In this document: piece by piece, positions 1 to 7,118 of the stretch
How the letters are laid out: every line of letters starts with the position of its first letter
Position numbering within the stretch: position 1 is the stretch's first letter
DNA from: an uncultured Mollicutes bacterium
GTDB lineage: Bacteria > Bacillota_I > Bacilli_A > RFN20 > CAG-826
Assembly (NCBI GenBank): GCA_900549975.1
Contig: URQK01000038.1
Coordinates: 1-14,082, forward strand
Length of the DNA stretch: 14,082 bases
Direction: 5' to 3'
Made by a program: the position numbers and the translations under genes
The notes under the pieces: model-generated
Databases searched by the model: none
Told to the model about the DNA's origin: nothing
The model's input: the letters and a program-made list of their open reading frames with translations, nothing else

Positions 1-529
1 GATTTGGGGTAATATTTGTAATTACATTAATATCACTTTTAAAATCCTTAATATCTTCTAATTGAAAAGAAGATAATTCTAAAATCACAACTGAATTATT
101 TTTAATTTCTTGAACATGTTCACACAATGGCTCACCAATATTCCCTAATAAATAAGTTGTAATATTAATTGATTTAAGCATTTTATCAATTAGGCTAACG
201 GTTGTTGTTTTTCCATTTGACCCAGTCACGGCAATTATCTTAATGTTTTTATCTTTTAAAAGACGATATCCTAATTCAATTTCGGAAATTATTTCACGAG
301 ACATTACTTTAATTAAAGGATATATTTCTTTTGATTTATCAAATCCTGGACTAATAATTGTTAAATCAAATAAAGGTAAATTATTTTTTAAATAATTTTC
401 ATCGATTTTTTTTATGTTTTTTGGTAATTCTAAATTGTCTTCTATTACATAAATATCATACTTATTTTTTAATACTTTATAAGCAGCTTGGCCACTTTTT
501 TTAAATCCTAGAATCAAACATTTTTTCAT
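1..529 (-). CDS. murD: UDP-N-acetylmuramoylalanine--D-glutamate ligase MurD, N-terminal part (cut by window edge)
   Basis: This cytoplasmic ATP-dependent ligase adds D-glutamate to UDP-MurNAc-L-Ala in peptidoglycan precursor synthesis. I translated 176 codons by hand from the ATG at 529-527. The N-terminus (MKKCLILGFKKSGQAA) is a Rossmann-like UDP-binding start, VTGSNGKTTT near residue 110 is the Mur ligase P-loop, and NIGEPL and LELSSFQLE follow as in MurD. The C-terminal two thirds lie outside the window. The start overlaps the mraY stop as ATGA, implying translational coupling, and GGTGAT five to six bases upstream matches the region next to the core Shine-Dalgarno. MurD is the expected gene after mraY in a dcw cluster. 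Identity is secure from motifs and position together. Confidence 0.94.
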   Translation of the reverse strand, partial: MKKCLILGFKKSGQAAYKVLKNKYDIYVIEDNLELPKNIKKIDENYLKNNLPLFDLTIISPGFDKSKEIYPLIKVMSREIISEIELGYRLLKDKNIKIIAVTGSNGKTTTVSLIDKMLKSINITTYLLGNIGEPLCEHVQEIKNNSVVILELSSFQLEDIKDFKSDINVITNITPN

Positions 530-1503
530 AATAAATCACCCACAATCATGGCAATAAAGCTCATGATAAAGCCTACTAAATAAAACATATTAACGACTTG
601 GTATTCTTTTAAGCCACATAACTCAAAATGATGATGTAGTGGTGCCATTTTAAACACACGCTTTTTAGTTAATTTAAAATAAACAACTTGAATAATTACC
701 GATAAAGTCTCAATTATAAAGACGAGTCCACTAATAACAAGTAAGTATTCAGAATTAAGCATAAAAGCAATTAAAGCAATGAAGCAACCATTAGCCAAAC
801 TCCCAGCATCACCCATAAATATTTGGGCTGGATGTCCGTTATATTTAAGAAAGCCAACATTACCGCCAATAAAACTCGTTATTAAAAAAGCAATACCATA
901 TTCGTTAGTTTTTAAAGCTACTAATAAGAATGGTAAATAAGCAAGAATTAATAAGCCGCCCGCTAAACCATCAAGGCCATCAGTCATATTAACAGCGTTT
1001 GTGGCACCGACAATCATAAAAATAATTAGAACTACAAATAATGGTCCTAAATAAATATAATTATTAGCTAAATGTAAAATCCACATTGTTTTATCATCAT
1101 AATTTAATAAAATTAAAGCAATAATACTTAATATTACTTCTAAAGAAAAACGTAAAGAAGCACTAAGTCCTTTAGCGTCTTTATATTTAATCTTTTTATA
1201 ATCATCGATAAAACCGATAAGACAGAAACTAACAATTAACGCTAAAGCAATTAATATTTTATAAGATAAATAGTGGTAATTAATTAAAGTACCCACTATT
1301 GCTCCGCCCACTACTCCTAGCCCTCCCATAGTGGGTGTTCCTTGCTTCTTTTGATGCGTCATAACAATATCTTCTCGAATTGCTTGACCTAAATGTTTCT
1401 TTTTTTCGCTTTTAATAATAAAACAAATAATCATCATTGACGTTAAAGAACTAATGATAAACGAAAGAAAGAATCGGAGTAATATTTCGATATTTATAGC
1501 CAT
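526..1503 (-). CDS. mraY: Phospho-N-acetylmuramoyl-pentapeptide-transferase MraY
   Basis: MraY moves phospho-MurNAc-pentapeptide from UDP onto undecaprenyl phosphate, making lipid I at the inner face of the membrane. The 325-residue length is normal for the family. About ten hydrophobic segments are visible. Family motifs are GTPTMGG (residues 55-61), the catalytic Asp pair D100-D101, NMTDGLDGLAGG (172-183), GDAGS (231-235) and the triple histidine HHHFE (290-294). A strong AAGGAGG precedes the ATG at a good distance. The first bases overlap the end of murE by 10 bp, so the ribosome site lies inside murE and the genes are probably coupled. Nothing is missing or odd. Confidence 0.97.
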   Translation of the reverse strand: MAINIEILLRFFLSFIISSLTSMMIICFIIKSEKKKHLGQAIREDIVMTHQKKQGTPTMGGLGVVGGAIVGTLINYHYLSYKILIALALIVSFCLIGFIDDYKKIKYKDAKGLSASLRFSLEVILSIIALILLNYDDKTMWILHLANNYIYLGPLFVVLIIFMIVGATNAVNMTDGLDGLAGGLLILAYLPFLLVALKTNEYGIAFLITSFIGGNVGFLKYNGHPAQIFMGDAGSLANGCFIALIAFMLNSEYLLVISGLVFIIETLSVIIQVVYFKLTKKRVFKMAPLHHHFELCGLKEYQVVNMFYLVGFIMSFIAMIVGDLL

Positions 1504-2825
1504 TTTTTAACCTCCTTATAATCTGAGTATGGTATTTTAAGATTTTCCACTAATTGATAATCTTCATGTCCTTTGCCAAGTATTAATAAGGAATCATCTT
1601 TAGTTAATAGTTTGATGGCTTTTTCAATTGCCCGACTTCGAGAAATACATACTTGAAATTTATCTTTGTTTTCTCCCATAATGTCATTAATGATTTGATA
1701 AGGATCTTCATTACGAGGATTGTCATTAGTTAAAATGATGTAATCGGCATATTTTAAAGCAATATTTCCATATTCCTGACGTTTTGATTTATCTCTTTCG
1801 CCACCCGCTCCAAAGATTAAGAATAATTTACCTTTAGTCATTCTTTTAATTTCTTTAATAGCTTTTAACATCGCCACGCTTGTATGAGCATAATCAATAA
1901 TGATATTAGGTGAAAAATGAATTACATCCATTCTTCCTTTTACTGTTTCGCATTTTCTTATTTTACTTAAGTCAATTCTTTTTCCTATTGCGCTTAATAA
2001 AGTTAAGACCGAAGATAAATTTAAAATATTAAATCTTCCAATTAAATTTGTTTCAATTATTTGTTCATTAAATTTAAAAACTGTTTTATTAATATTGCTA
2101 GTAATTATTTGTTCTTCACTTAAAGAATAACTAATGGTATTACTTCTTTTATCACATAATTCTTTTCCAAATTTATCTAAATAATTAGCAACTAATAAAG
2201 CATGGGAGTTATTAATAAAATTTAATTTTGTATCTTGATAATCTTTTAAAGTCTTATGATAATCAAGATGGTCGCTAGTTAAATTAGTAAAAATCAAATA
2301 ATCAAAATCAAATCCATTTACTCGTCCTTCTTTGATACCAATCGATGACACTTCTAAAATTAAAAAATGCTTTTTTCTTTTTCTTGCTAGAACTATATCA
2401 TTAGCGAGTTCAATTGCATTCGGGGTAGTATTCACACTTACAAAGGAATCTTTAAGATTTTTCAAAGTCGTAACTACCATTGATTTAGGTAACAAATTAT
2501 GTAAAATCGTTGCTACGCTTGTTTTTCCATTTGTGCCAATAATGCCGATTAGATGCGGTTTATTTGATTTAATCTTATAAAAGAAATTAGCAAAATATCC
2601 TAATTGTTCTTTTAAATTTGAAACATAATAAACACCAGGCAAGTCGACATTTGATAAAATTATTAATGGTTTTATTTTTAACTTATTAATAAAATTAATT
2701 CCTTTATCAATAGCAATAAAAATAGAATTTGGTTTCATTTTTCTTGAATCAATAACTAAATTTCTTGCTCTTCTTTCATCATTACTTGATATGTTAAAAA
2801 ATGCTAAAGCATGTTTAATTTTCAT
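1494..2825 (-). CDS. murE: UDP-N-acetylmuramoyl-tripeptide synthetase MurE (probably meso-DAP adding)
   Basis: This cytoplasmic Mur ligase adds the third amino acid to UDP-MurNAc-L-Ala-D-Glu. Visible motifs are the P-loop GTNGKTS (residues 97-103), TTPN (133-136), DHLDYH (185-190), a likely carbamylated Lys at K200, GRMD (297-300), DYAHT (311-315), GGERDKSKR (341-349) and GKGHEDY (418-424). D368-N369-P370-R371 followed by NEDP is the form associated with meso-diaminopimelate, while L-lysine enzymes lack this Arg. The amino acid assignment is therefore inference from one motif. At 443 residues it is shorter than most MurE proteins (about 480-500), mainly through a compact N-terminal domain. 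AGGAG lies eight bases before the ATG. It starts 3 bp after the ftsI stop and overlaps mraY. Confidence 0.93.
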   Translation of the reverse strand: MKIKHALAFFNISSNDERRARNLVIDSRKMKPNSIFIAIDKGINFINKLKIKPLIILSNVDLPGVYYVSNLKEQLGYFANFFYKIKSNKPHLIGIIGTNGKTSVATILHNLLPKSMVVTTLKNLKDSFVSVNTTPNAIELANDIVLARKRKKHFLILEVSSIGIKEGRVNGFDFDYLIFTNLTSDHLDYHKTLKDYQDTKLNFINNSHALLVANYLDKFGKELCDKRSNTISYSLSEEQIITSNINKTVFKFNEQIIETNLIGRFNILNLSSVLTLLSAIGKRIDLSKIRKCETVKGRMDVIHFSPNIIIDYAHTSVAMLKAIKEIKRMTKGKLFLIFGAGGERDKSKRQEYGNIALKYADYIILTNDNPRNEDPYQIINDIMGENKDKFQVCISRSRAIEKAIKLLTKDDSLLILGKGHEDYQLVENLKIPYSDYKEVKKWL

Positions 2826-2828
2826 ACG

Positions 2829-4733
2829 CTAATCTCCTAATAAAATCATAATGGTTGAACCTTCTTTTAAGTGTTCTCCTTCTTTAGGTTCTTGATCAAT
2901 TACTTTATTTCCTTCACCAAAATAAACAAATTTAAAATATTTTGATTTTATTTCTTCCTTACTTTTTCCTATGTAATTATCAACAACATATGATTTAACA
3001 TCCATCCAGGTATAAGTGCGTTCAATTGGTGATTCTCTTTTACTAACTTTTAAAATTGGTAAAGTTTCCGCTAAAATGGTTTGAATAATTGGACCAATTG
3101 TTGTTCCGCCATATTGAATAGTGTTATGTGGTTCACGCATAGCAAAATAAACAACAACCTTAGGATTATCCATAGGCGCACAAGCAATAAAAGAAAGCAC
3201 ATATCTTCCTTTTTGATAAACGCCATTTTCGGCAATTTGGGCGGTACCTGTTTTTCCTCCAACGCGATACCCATCTAAATAAGCTTTTTTACCAGATCCT
3301 AAAGCCACGACGCATTCTAAAGCTCTCCGCATTAAATCACTAGTTTCTTTTTTTATTACTTGTCTTTTCGGCTCATTAGGAAAAGTATAAACAATTTCAT
3401 TAGAAAATCCCGATGATATCGATTTAGCAATATGCGGAGTATATAAATACCCTCCATTAATGGTAGCAGAAAACATACTTGCTAATTGAATAGCGGTTAC
3501 TGATACTCCTTGCCCAAATGCGCTAGTGGCTTGTTCTAAAACTCCATATTTATCATAATTAAACATGATACCTTTTGATTCTCCTGAGATATCAACGCCA
3601 GTTTTTTCGCCTACTCCAAAATCTTTATAATAGCCATATAATCGATCTTTACCCATTCGACGGGCAATTTCTACAAATCCTGGGTTAGAAGAATTTTGTA
3701 AAACTTCTAAAAATGTTTGTAAACCATGTCCGCCTTTTTTCCAAGATTTAATTCTTGCTCCGCCCACGATTTCATAACCCTTATCGTAATAATAATCTTT
3801 ATCCATATCTATTACTCCAGCATCTAGAGCACTTGCAAAAGTTATGGCTTTAAAAGTTGAACCAGGCTCAAAAGAGGAAAAAACCGCTAAAGTACGATTA
3901 TAAATTTCCGGATTGTAATCAGAATAATTATTATTATCATAAGTCGGACGATTACCTATTGCTAATATTTCGCCATTATTAGGATCCATTGCTAAAGCAA
4001 TAATTTCTTTTGGATTATATTTAATCCAAGCGTTTTTCATTTCACGTTCAATAATATTTTGTATATCAATATTAATAGTAAGATTTAAATTAAGTCCATC
4101 TAAAGGCGCAACTAAACGTGAAGATTTATTTTCGAATAATCCCCCTTTAGCGTCCATTAAATAATTTAAACTTCCATCGACTCCTTTTAAGTAATAATCA
4201 TAATAGCTTTCTACACCCGCTAAACCCTGATTATCAATGCCAACAAAACCTAATAATGAAGCCATGGATTCGCCATAAGGATAATATCGTTCATTATCAT
4301 TAATTAAATAAACACCTTTTAAATTTAATTCATTGATAGCATTTGCTTCTTCAATGCTTATTCTTCTTCCTTCTGGATGTAAACGGACAATAGAAGCTTT
4401 TTTAGATATTTTTTCTAAAATTATATTTTCATTTCCATTAATAATTTTTGCAATTTGTTTTGCTGTTTCTTCTTTATCTTCCACTTGAAAAGGAATAACC
4501 GCAACTGAATAAGTCGGATTATTTAATGCTAAAGCATTATTATTACGATCATAAATGATACCGCGAGGTGCAGAAAGCGGAAAACTTCTTTCCCATAAGT
4601 CTTGCGCCTTTGTTGATAAATAGTTATTACGTATAATTGTTTCATAACTTAATTTAGAACCAACTAAAACTAAAGATGCAATTGATAATATTTGAATGAA
4701 CCGTATCTTTTTTATGGAAACTCCTGGAATCAT
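2829..4733 (-). CDS. ftsI: Class B penicillin-binding protein with C-terminal PASTA domain (FtsI/PbpB/SpoVD type)
   Basis: This is the septal peptidoglycan transpeptidase of the division machinery, a single-pass membrane protein with its catalytic domain outside. Numbered from the upstream ATG at 4745 (638 residues), a membrane anchor spans about 15-33. The PBP dimerisation domain follows (RGIIYDRNN at 61-69). The transpeptidase domain has SxxK at S296-K299, SxN at S352-N354 and KTG at 498-500. One PASTA domain covers about 582-637. All catalytic motifs are intact. I chose the ATG at 4733 because GGTGAT sits just before it, whereas the ATG at 4745 has no ribosome site; the difference is four residues. 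It has its own candidate promoter and heads the ftsI-murE-mraY-murD unit. A sporulation paralogue (SpoVD) looks similar, but the dcw position favours the division enzyme. Confidence 0.94.
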   Translation of the reverse strand: MIPGVSIKKIRFIQILSIASLVLVGSKLSYETIIRNNYLSTKAQDLWERSFPLSAPRGIIYDRNNNALALNNPTYSVAVIPFQVEDKEETAKQIAKIINGNENIILEKISKKASIVRLHPEGRRISIEEANAINELNLKGVYLINDNERYYPYGESMASLLGFVGIDNQGLAGVESYYDYYLKGVDGSLNYLMDAKGGLFENKSSRLVAPLDGLNLNLTINIDIQNIIEREMKNAWIKYNPKEIIALAMDPNNGEILAIGNRPTYDNNNYSDYNPEIYNRTLAVFSSFEPGSTFKAITFASALDAGVIDMDKDYYYDKGYEIVGGARIKSWKKGGHGLQTFLEVLQNSSNPGFVEIARRMGKDRLYGYYKDFGVGEKTGVDISGESKGIMFNYDKYGVLEQATSAFGQGVSVTAIQLASMFSATINGGYLYTPHIAKSISSGFSNEIVYTFPNEPKRQVIKKETSDLMRRALECVVALGSGKKAYLDGYRVGGKTGTAQIAENGVYQKGRYVLSFIACAPMDNPKVVVYFAMREPHNTIQYGGTTIGPIIQTILAETLPILKVSKRESPIERTYTWMDVKSYVVDNYIGKSKEEIKSKYFKFVYFGEGNKVIDQEPKEGEHLKEGSTIMILLGD

Positions 4734-4768
4734 ATTAATCACCATTAAATGATATGTAGAGTTTTTAA

Positions 4769-4797
4769 ATTATATTTATATTTTTTGAGTATGAAAA
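4769..4797 (-). promoter_or_regulatory. Candidate promoter for ftsI-murE-mraY-murD
   Basis: A perfect -10 TATAAT (4774-4769) lies 17 bases after TTTTCA (4797-4792), a moderate -35. The predicted start near 4762 gives a leader of about 29 bases to the ATG at 4733. The -35 overlaps the U-tract of the preceding terminator. The region is very AT-rich, so chance matches are possible. Confidence 0.5.
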
Positions 4798-4821
4798 AAC
4801 GCTTCTTAATAAGGAAGCGTT
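4794..4821 (-). terminator. Rho-independent terminator at the end of the ftsL-like gene
   Basis: The stem AACGCTTC/GAAGCGTT (arms at 4821-4814 and 4805-4798 in minus-strand reading) is a perfect 8-bp duplex with an 8-base loop. A run of U on the minus strand (4799-4794) overlaps the last stem bases and continues beyond them. The outer arm contains two bases of the TAA stop codon at 4822-4820. The plus-strand side lacks a good U-tract, so it acts on the minus strand. Confidence 0.8.
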
Positions 4822-5086
4822 ACTTAAATAATTTTTTGGTAATGTAATTAATATTAATTTTAATCTTTTTTAAAACTGTTTCAATTGATGAATCTTTTTC
4901 TTCTTCTTTTAACGAACCAATTTCAATAGCCATTACTTCGTTATCGACTTGTAATTTATGGTTTATAGGAAGAAATGAAATAGCTGAAACAACAAATAAA
5001 CAGATGCCAAAAGATCTTAATCGATTACATAAACGATCAAAGCGTGAATCATTCGATTTAGTTAACTTATCTTTCATCATTTTCAT
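4820..5086 (-). CDS. ftsL: FtsL-like small bitopic division protein
   Basis: No sequence motif proves the family; FtsL proteins diverge strongly and are usually recognised by position and topology. Here an 88-residue product lies exactly where ftsL belongs, between rsmH and the division PBP. A basic N-terminal cytoplasmic part is followed by one hydrophobic segment (about residues 27-42) and a short polar outer part. FtsL normally partners DivIC/FtsB and the septal PBP in the divisome. Its outer part is shorter than usual (FtsL is commonly 110-120 residues), with only a weak coiled-coil pattern (about 52-75) and a basic tail. Three ATGs lie close together at 5086, 5080 and 5077. AAAGG/AGGA is only three bases before the first but better spaced for the second, so the start may be 5080. 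It overlaps rsmH by 14-20 bp. Confidence 0.72.
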   Translation of the reverse strand: MKMMKDKLTKSNDSRFDRLCNRLRSFGICLFVVSAISFLPINHKLQVDNEVMAIEIGSLKEEEKDSSIETVLKKIKININYITKKLFK

Positions 5087-6017
5087 CTATCCTTTCTATA
5101 ATTCTTAATTTTGCACTTTTTGAACGTGGATTATATTCAAGTTCTTCTTCACTTGCCGTTATAACTTGGCGATTAACAAGACGGTAGTTTGGTTTTTTTT
5201 CTTCACTTGGAAGTAAAACTGGTGCGTGTCTACTACCTTCTACTTCACTTACTTCTTTAAAAGCTTTTTTAACAATGCGGTCTTCTAAAGAATGGAAAGT
5301 AATGATAGCAAGTCTTCCCCCAACTTTTAAGGAATTTAAAGCATCACTTAAGACATTAGTTAAGTAATCTAATTCGTGATTAGTTTCAATACGTAATGCT
5401 TGAAATACTTGTTTAGCGGGATGACCTTTTTTTGCTAATTCTTTTTTTGGAAGGGAACTTTTAATAATATCCACTAATTCGAATGTTGTATCAATGGATT
5501 TGATACTTCTTTTCATAACGATATTACGGGCAATTGGATAAGCATAACTTTCTTCTCCATAGTCTTTAAATATACGTACTAAATCTTTTAAATCGTAATT
5601 ATTAACGATGTAATGGGCATCAAGTGTTGCATCTTGATCCATACGCATATCTAATCTTGCGTCATATCGATAAGAAAATCCTCTTTCACCATCGTCAAAT
5701 TGCGGTGATGAAACACCTAAATCCATTAAGATACCATCAACTTTAGAAATATTTAACTCATCTAAATGTTTTCTTAAGTTAATAAAGTTATCATGAATCA
5801 AGGTGTAGTTGTTACTTATTGTTTTTAGAAATTGGTTTGATTCTTCAATCGCGTGTATGTCTTGATCAAAGGCAATTAAGCGTCCATTAGGAATTCTTTT
5901 TAAGATTTCGCTAGAATGACCAGCACGACCTAATGTACAGTCAACATATACGCCATCACTTTTAATGTTTAAGCCGGAAATTACTTCATTAAGCATGACA
6001 GGAATATGAAGTTCCAT
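5067..6017 (-). CDS. rsmH: 16S rRNA (cytosine-1402-N4)-methyltransferase RsmH (MraW)
   Basis: This SAM-dependent methyltransferase modifies C1402 (N4) in the decoding centre of 16S rRNA. The 316-residue length is typical. Motifs include VDCTLGRAGHS (residues 25-35, the SAM-binding loop), FDQD (50-53), GILMDLGVSSPQFD with the following GERGFSYR, HPAKQVFQALRIETN and the late TFHSLEDRIVKKAF. The start overlaps the mraZ stop as TAATG, so reinitiation after mraZ is likely; the upstream ribosome site is only a distant AAGGA. The 3' end overlaps the ftsL-like gene. It belongs to the mraZ-rsmH-ftsL transcript controlled at the mraZ promoter. Confidence 0.97.
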   Translation of the reverse strand: MELHIPVMLNEVISGLNIKSDGVYVDCTLGRAGHSSEILKRIPNGRLIAFDQDIHAIEESNQFLKTISNNYTLIHDNFINLRKHLDELNISKVDGILMDLGVSSPQFDDGERGFSYRYDARLDMRMDQDATLDAHYIVNNYDLKDLVRIFKDYGEESYAYPIARNIVMKRSIKSIDTTFELVDIIKSSLPKKELAKKGHPAKQVFQALRIETNHELDYLTNVLSDALNSLKVGGRLAIITFHSLEDRIVKKAFKEVSEVEGSRHAPVLLPSEEKKPNYRLVNRQVITASEEELEYNPRSKSAKLRIIERIDENDER

Positions 6018-6451
6018 TACTTATCATTTCCTTCTTCTAAGTTATCAGACATATCTTCATAAGAATCATCAGCTTCTTTTAAGTATTGCTCCCATGAATC
6101 TAAGTCCCAAACTTCAAAGTGATCAATTACGCCAACAATCATAACCTTACGACCAATCTTATATTGATCTAATGTTCTTTTTGGAAGTAATATTCTTCCT
6201 GCTTCATCAATTTCTAATTCCACAACACTTTGTGATTCTACACGCACAACTTTACGTGGATCACTTTTATTGAAAGCGAGTTTAGTGGCTTCTTCCATTC
6301 TTTTGATAAAATCTTCTTCCTTGTAGATGCTAATACAACGGTCATAACCACGCATGATGAAAACTTTTTTTCCGACTTGCTCACGCAACTTGGATGGAAT
6401 CATCATTCGACCCTTAGCATCTAAGGTATGTTGATAGCTACCAAAAAACAT
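6017..6451 (-). CDS. mraZ: Transcriptional regulator MraZ
   Basis: MraZ is an AbrB-fold DNA-binding protein at the head of dcw clusters that binds repeats in its own promoter. The true start is the ATG at 6451-6449. It gives the family N-terminus MFFGSYQHTLDAKGR and has GGGAG seven bases upstream; an in-frame GTG farther up at 6475 would fall inside the operator. The 144-residue product has the two half-domains expected, with DxxGR motifs at D11-R15 (DAKGR) and D82-R86 (DEAGR). The C-terminus is acidic. It is the first gene of the mraZ-rsmH-ftsL unit. Confidence 0.96.
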   Translation of the reverse strand: MFFGSYQHTLDAKGRMMIPSKLREQVGKKVFIMRGYDRCISIYKEEDFIKRMEEATKLAFNKSDPRKVVRVESQSVVELEIDEAGRILLPKRTLDQYKIGRKVMIVGVIDHFEVWDLDSWEQYLKEADDSYEDMSDNLEEGNDK

Positions 6452-6480
6452 ACACTTTCTCCCACTTTCTACCACAATTA
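6451..6480 (-). promoter_or_regulatory. MraZ operator: decameric AAAGTG-type direct repeats
   Basis: Read on the minus strand, three consecutive 10-base units are TAATTGTGGT, AGAAAGTGGG and AGAAAGTGTA. The last two share AGAAAGTG exactly and the first is degenerate. AAAGTG(K) spaced ten bases apart is the MraZ site described for Mollicutes. The tract begins inside the -10 element, covers the expected transcription start and the Shine-Dalgarno, and ends with the first base pair of the mraZ ATG. Binding there would block transcription, so autorepression is inferred. Confidence 0.75.
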
Positions 6481-6505
6481 TATTAATTTCATTAATAATT
6501 GTAAA
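6477..6505 (-). promoter_or_regulatory. mraZ promoter (sigma-70/SigA type)
   Basis: TTTACA (6505-6500), a 17-base spacer and a perfect TATAAT (6482-6477) make the clearest promoter in the dcw region. The predicted start near 6470 leaves a leader of about 20 bases containing GGGAG. The -10 is overlapped by the first MraZ repeat. Confidence 0.78.
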
Positions 6506-6558
6506 GAGTTTTCTTGTTTTTTAACGTTGGATTAAATTTGATTTCTTTTACAAAACAC

Positions 6559-6587
6559 AAAAAAACAGCCATTTAATCGGCTGTTTT
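6559..6587 (-). terminator. Rho-independent terminator after yceD
   Basis: AAAACAGCC and GGCTGTTTT form a perfect 9-bp stem (arms 6562-6570 and 6579-6587) around an 8-base loop. Runs of T/A flank both sides, so it could work in both directions. On the minus strand it lies 39 bases after the yceD stop and closes the pheS-pheT-yceD operon, insulating the mraZ promoter just beyond it. Confidence 0.85.
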
Positions 6588-6625
6588 TAGTGTTTTTATG
6601 TTTTTTATAATTATTCAGTTAATGA

Positions 6626-7117
6626 TTAATCGTCTTCCCAATCGTCAAGTGCTTTTAAGCGTGGATCGAGTTGATTTTTATGATTTTCTTCAAATTCATC
6701 TTCTGACCATACTTTTACACCTTTAATATCTGGAAGCTTTGCACCTTTCTTTACCACTTTTAAAGGAATGTTACCAATAATTATTCCTAAAACATAGTCA
6801 TCAATATTGATTGTGTTACCAGTGATTTCTAAAATTTCTTCATCTAGTGGATCTTCTGAAAATTCAAGAACTTCTTCCGTATCAACATCATAATCAACAT
6901 CTTCTAAAGTATAAGAGCATTGAAGCACTAATGGAGCGTGTATCTCAAGTTTGATTTCAATGATATCTCCATAATTAGAACATTTAGCTTTTACTTTAAC
7001 ATCTTTTATTTCGTTAAGAGTCGCAACATTTTCATAACTACTTTTTGGAAAATGTAAAGTTTCTTCAAGTTCTAAAGGTGCTTTGGCATTTTTAATATCT
7101 AAAACTGTTACTTTCAT
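6626..7117 (-). CDS. yceD: DUF177 / YceD family protein
   Basis: This 163-residue acidic protein has the YceD (DUF177) layout: an N-terminal beta-rich part, a central segment with LQCSYTLEDVDYDVDTEEV, and an acidic C-terminal tail ending DDWEDD. Members have been linked to 23S rRNA accumulation and ribosome assembly, but the molecular role is not settled. The start has GAGG six bases upstream and lies one base after the pheT stop, so it is coupled to pheT. The usual partner rpmF (ribosomal protein L32) is absent downstream: only a terminator and the mraZ promoter fit in the gap. Expression should follow the phenylalanine T-box. Confidence 0.85.
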   Translation of the reverse strand: MKVTVLDIKNAKAPLELEETLHFPKSSYENVATLNEIKDVKVKAKCSNYGDIIEIKLEIHAPLVLQCSYTLEDVDYDVDTEEVLEFSEDPLDEEILEITGNTINIDDYVLGIIIGNIPLKVVKKGAKLPDIKGVKVWSEDEFEENHKNQLDPRLKALDDWEDD

Positions 7118-7118
7118 A

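Noticed and set aside
526..531. Possible UGA-to-Trp recoding, as in mycoplasmas
   Set aside because: The UGA ends mraY exactly where murD starts (ATGA), and tryptophans in the window use UGG, so the code is standard.
3071..3274. Minus-strand frame of 67 codons inside ftsI
   Set aside because: It is out of frame within the intact transpeptidase domain, which carries all catalytic motifs, so no separate gene or frameshift is supported.
6452..6625. Search for rpmF (ribosomal protein L32) beside yceD
   Set aside because: The gap is 174 bases and is taken up by a terminator, the mraZ promoter and MraZ repeats. No L32-like frame is present.
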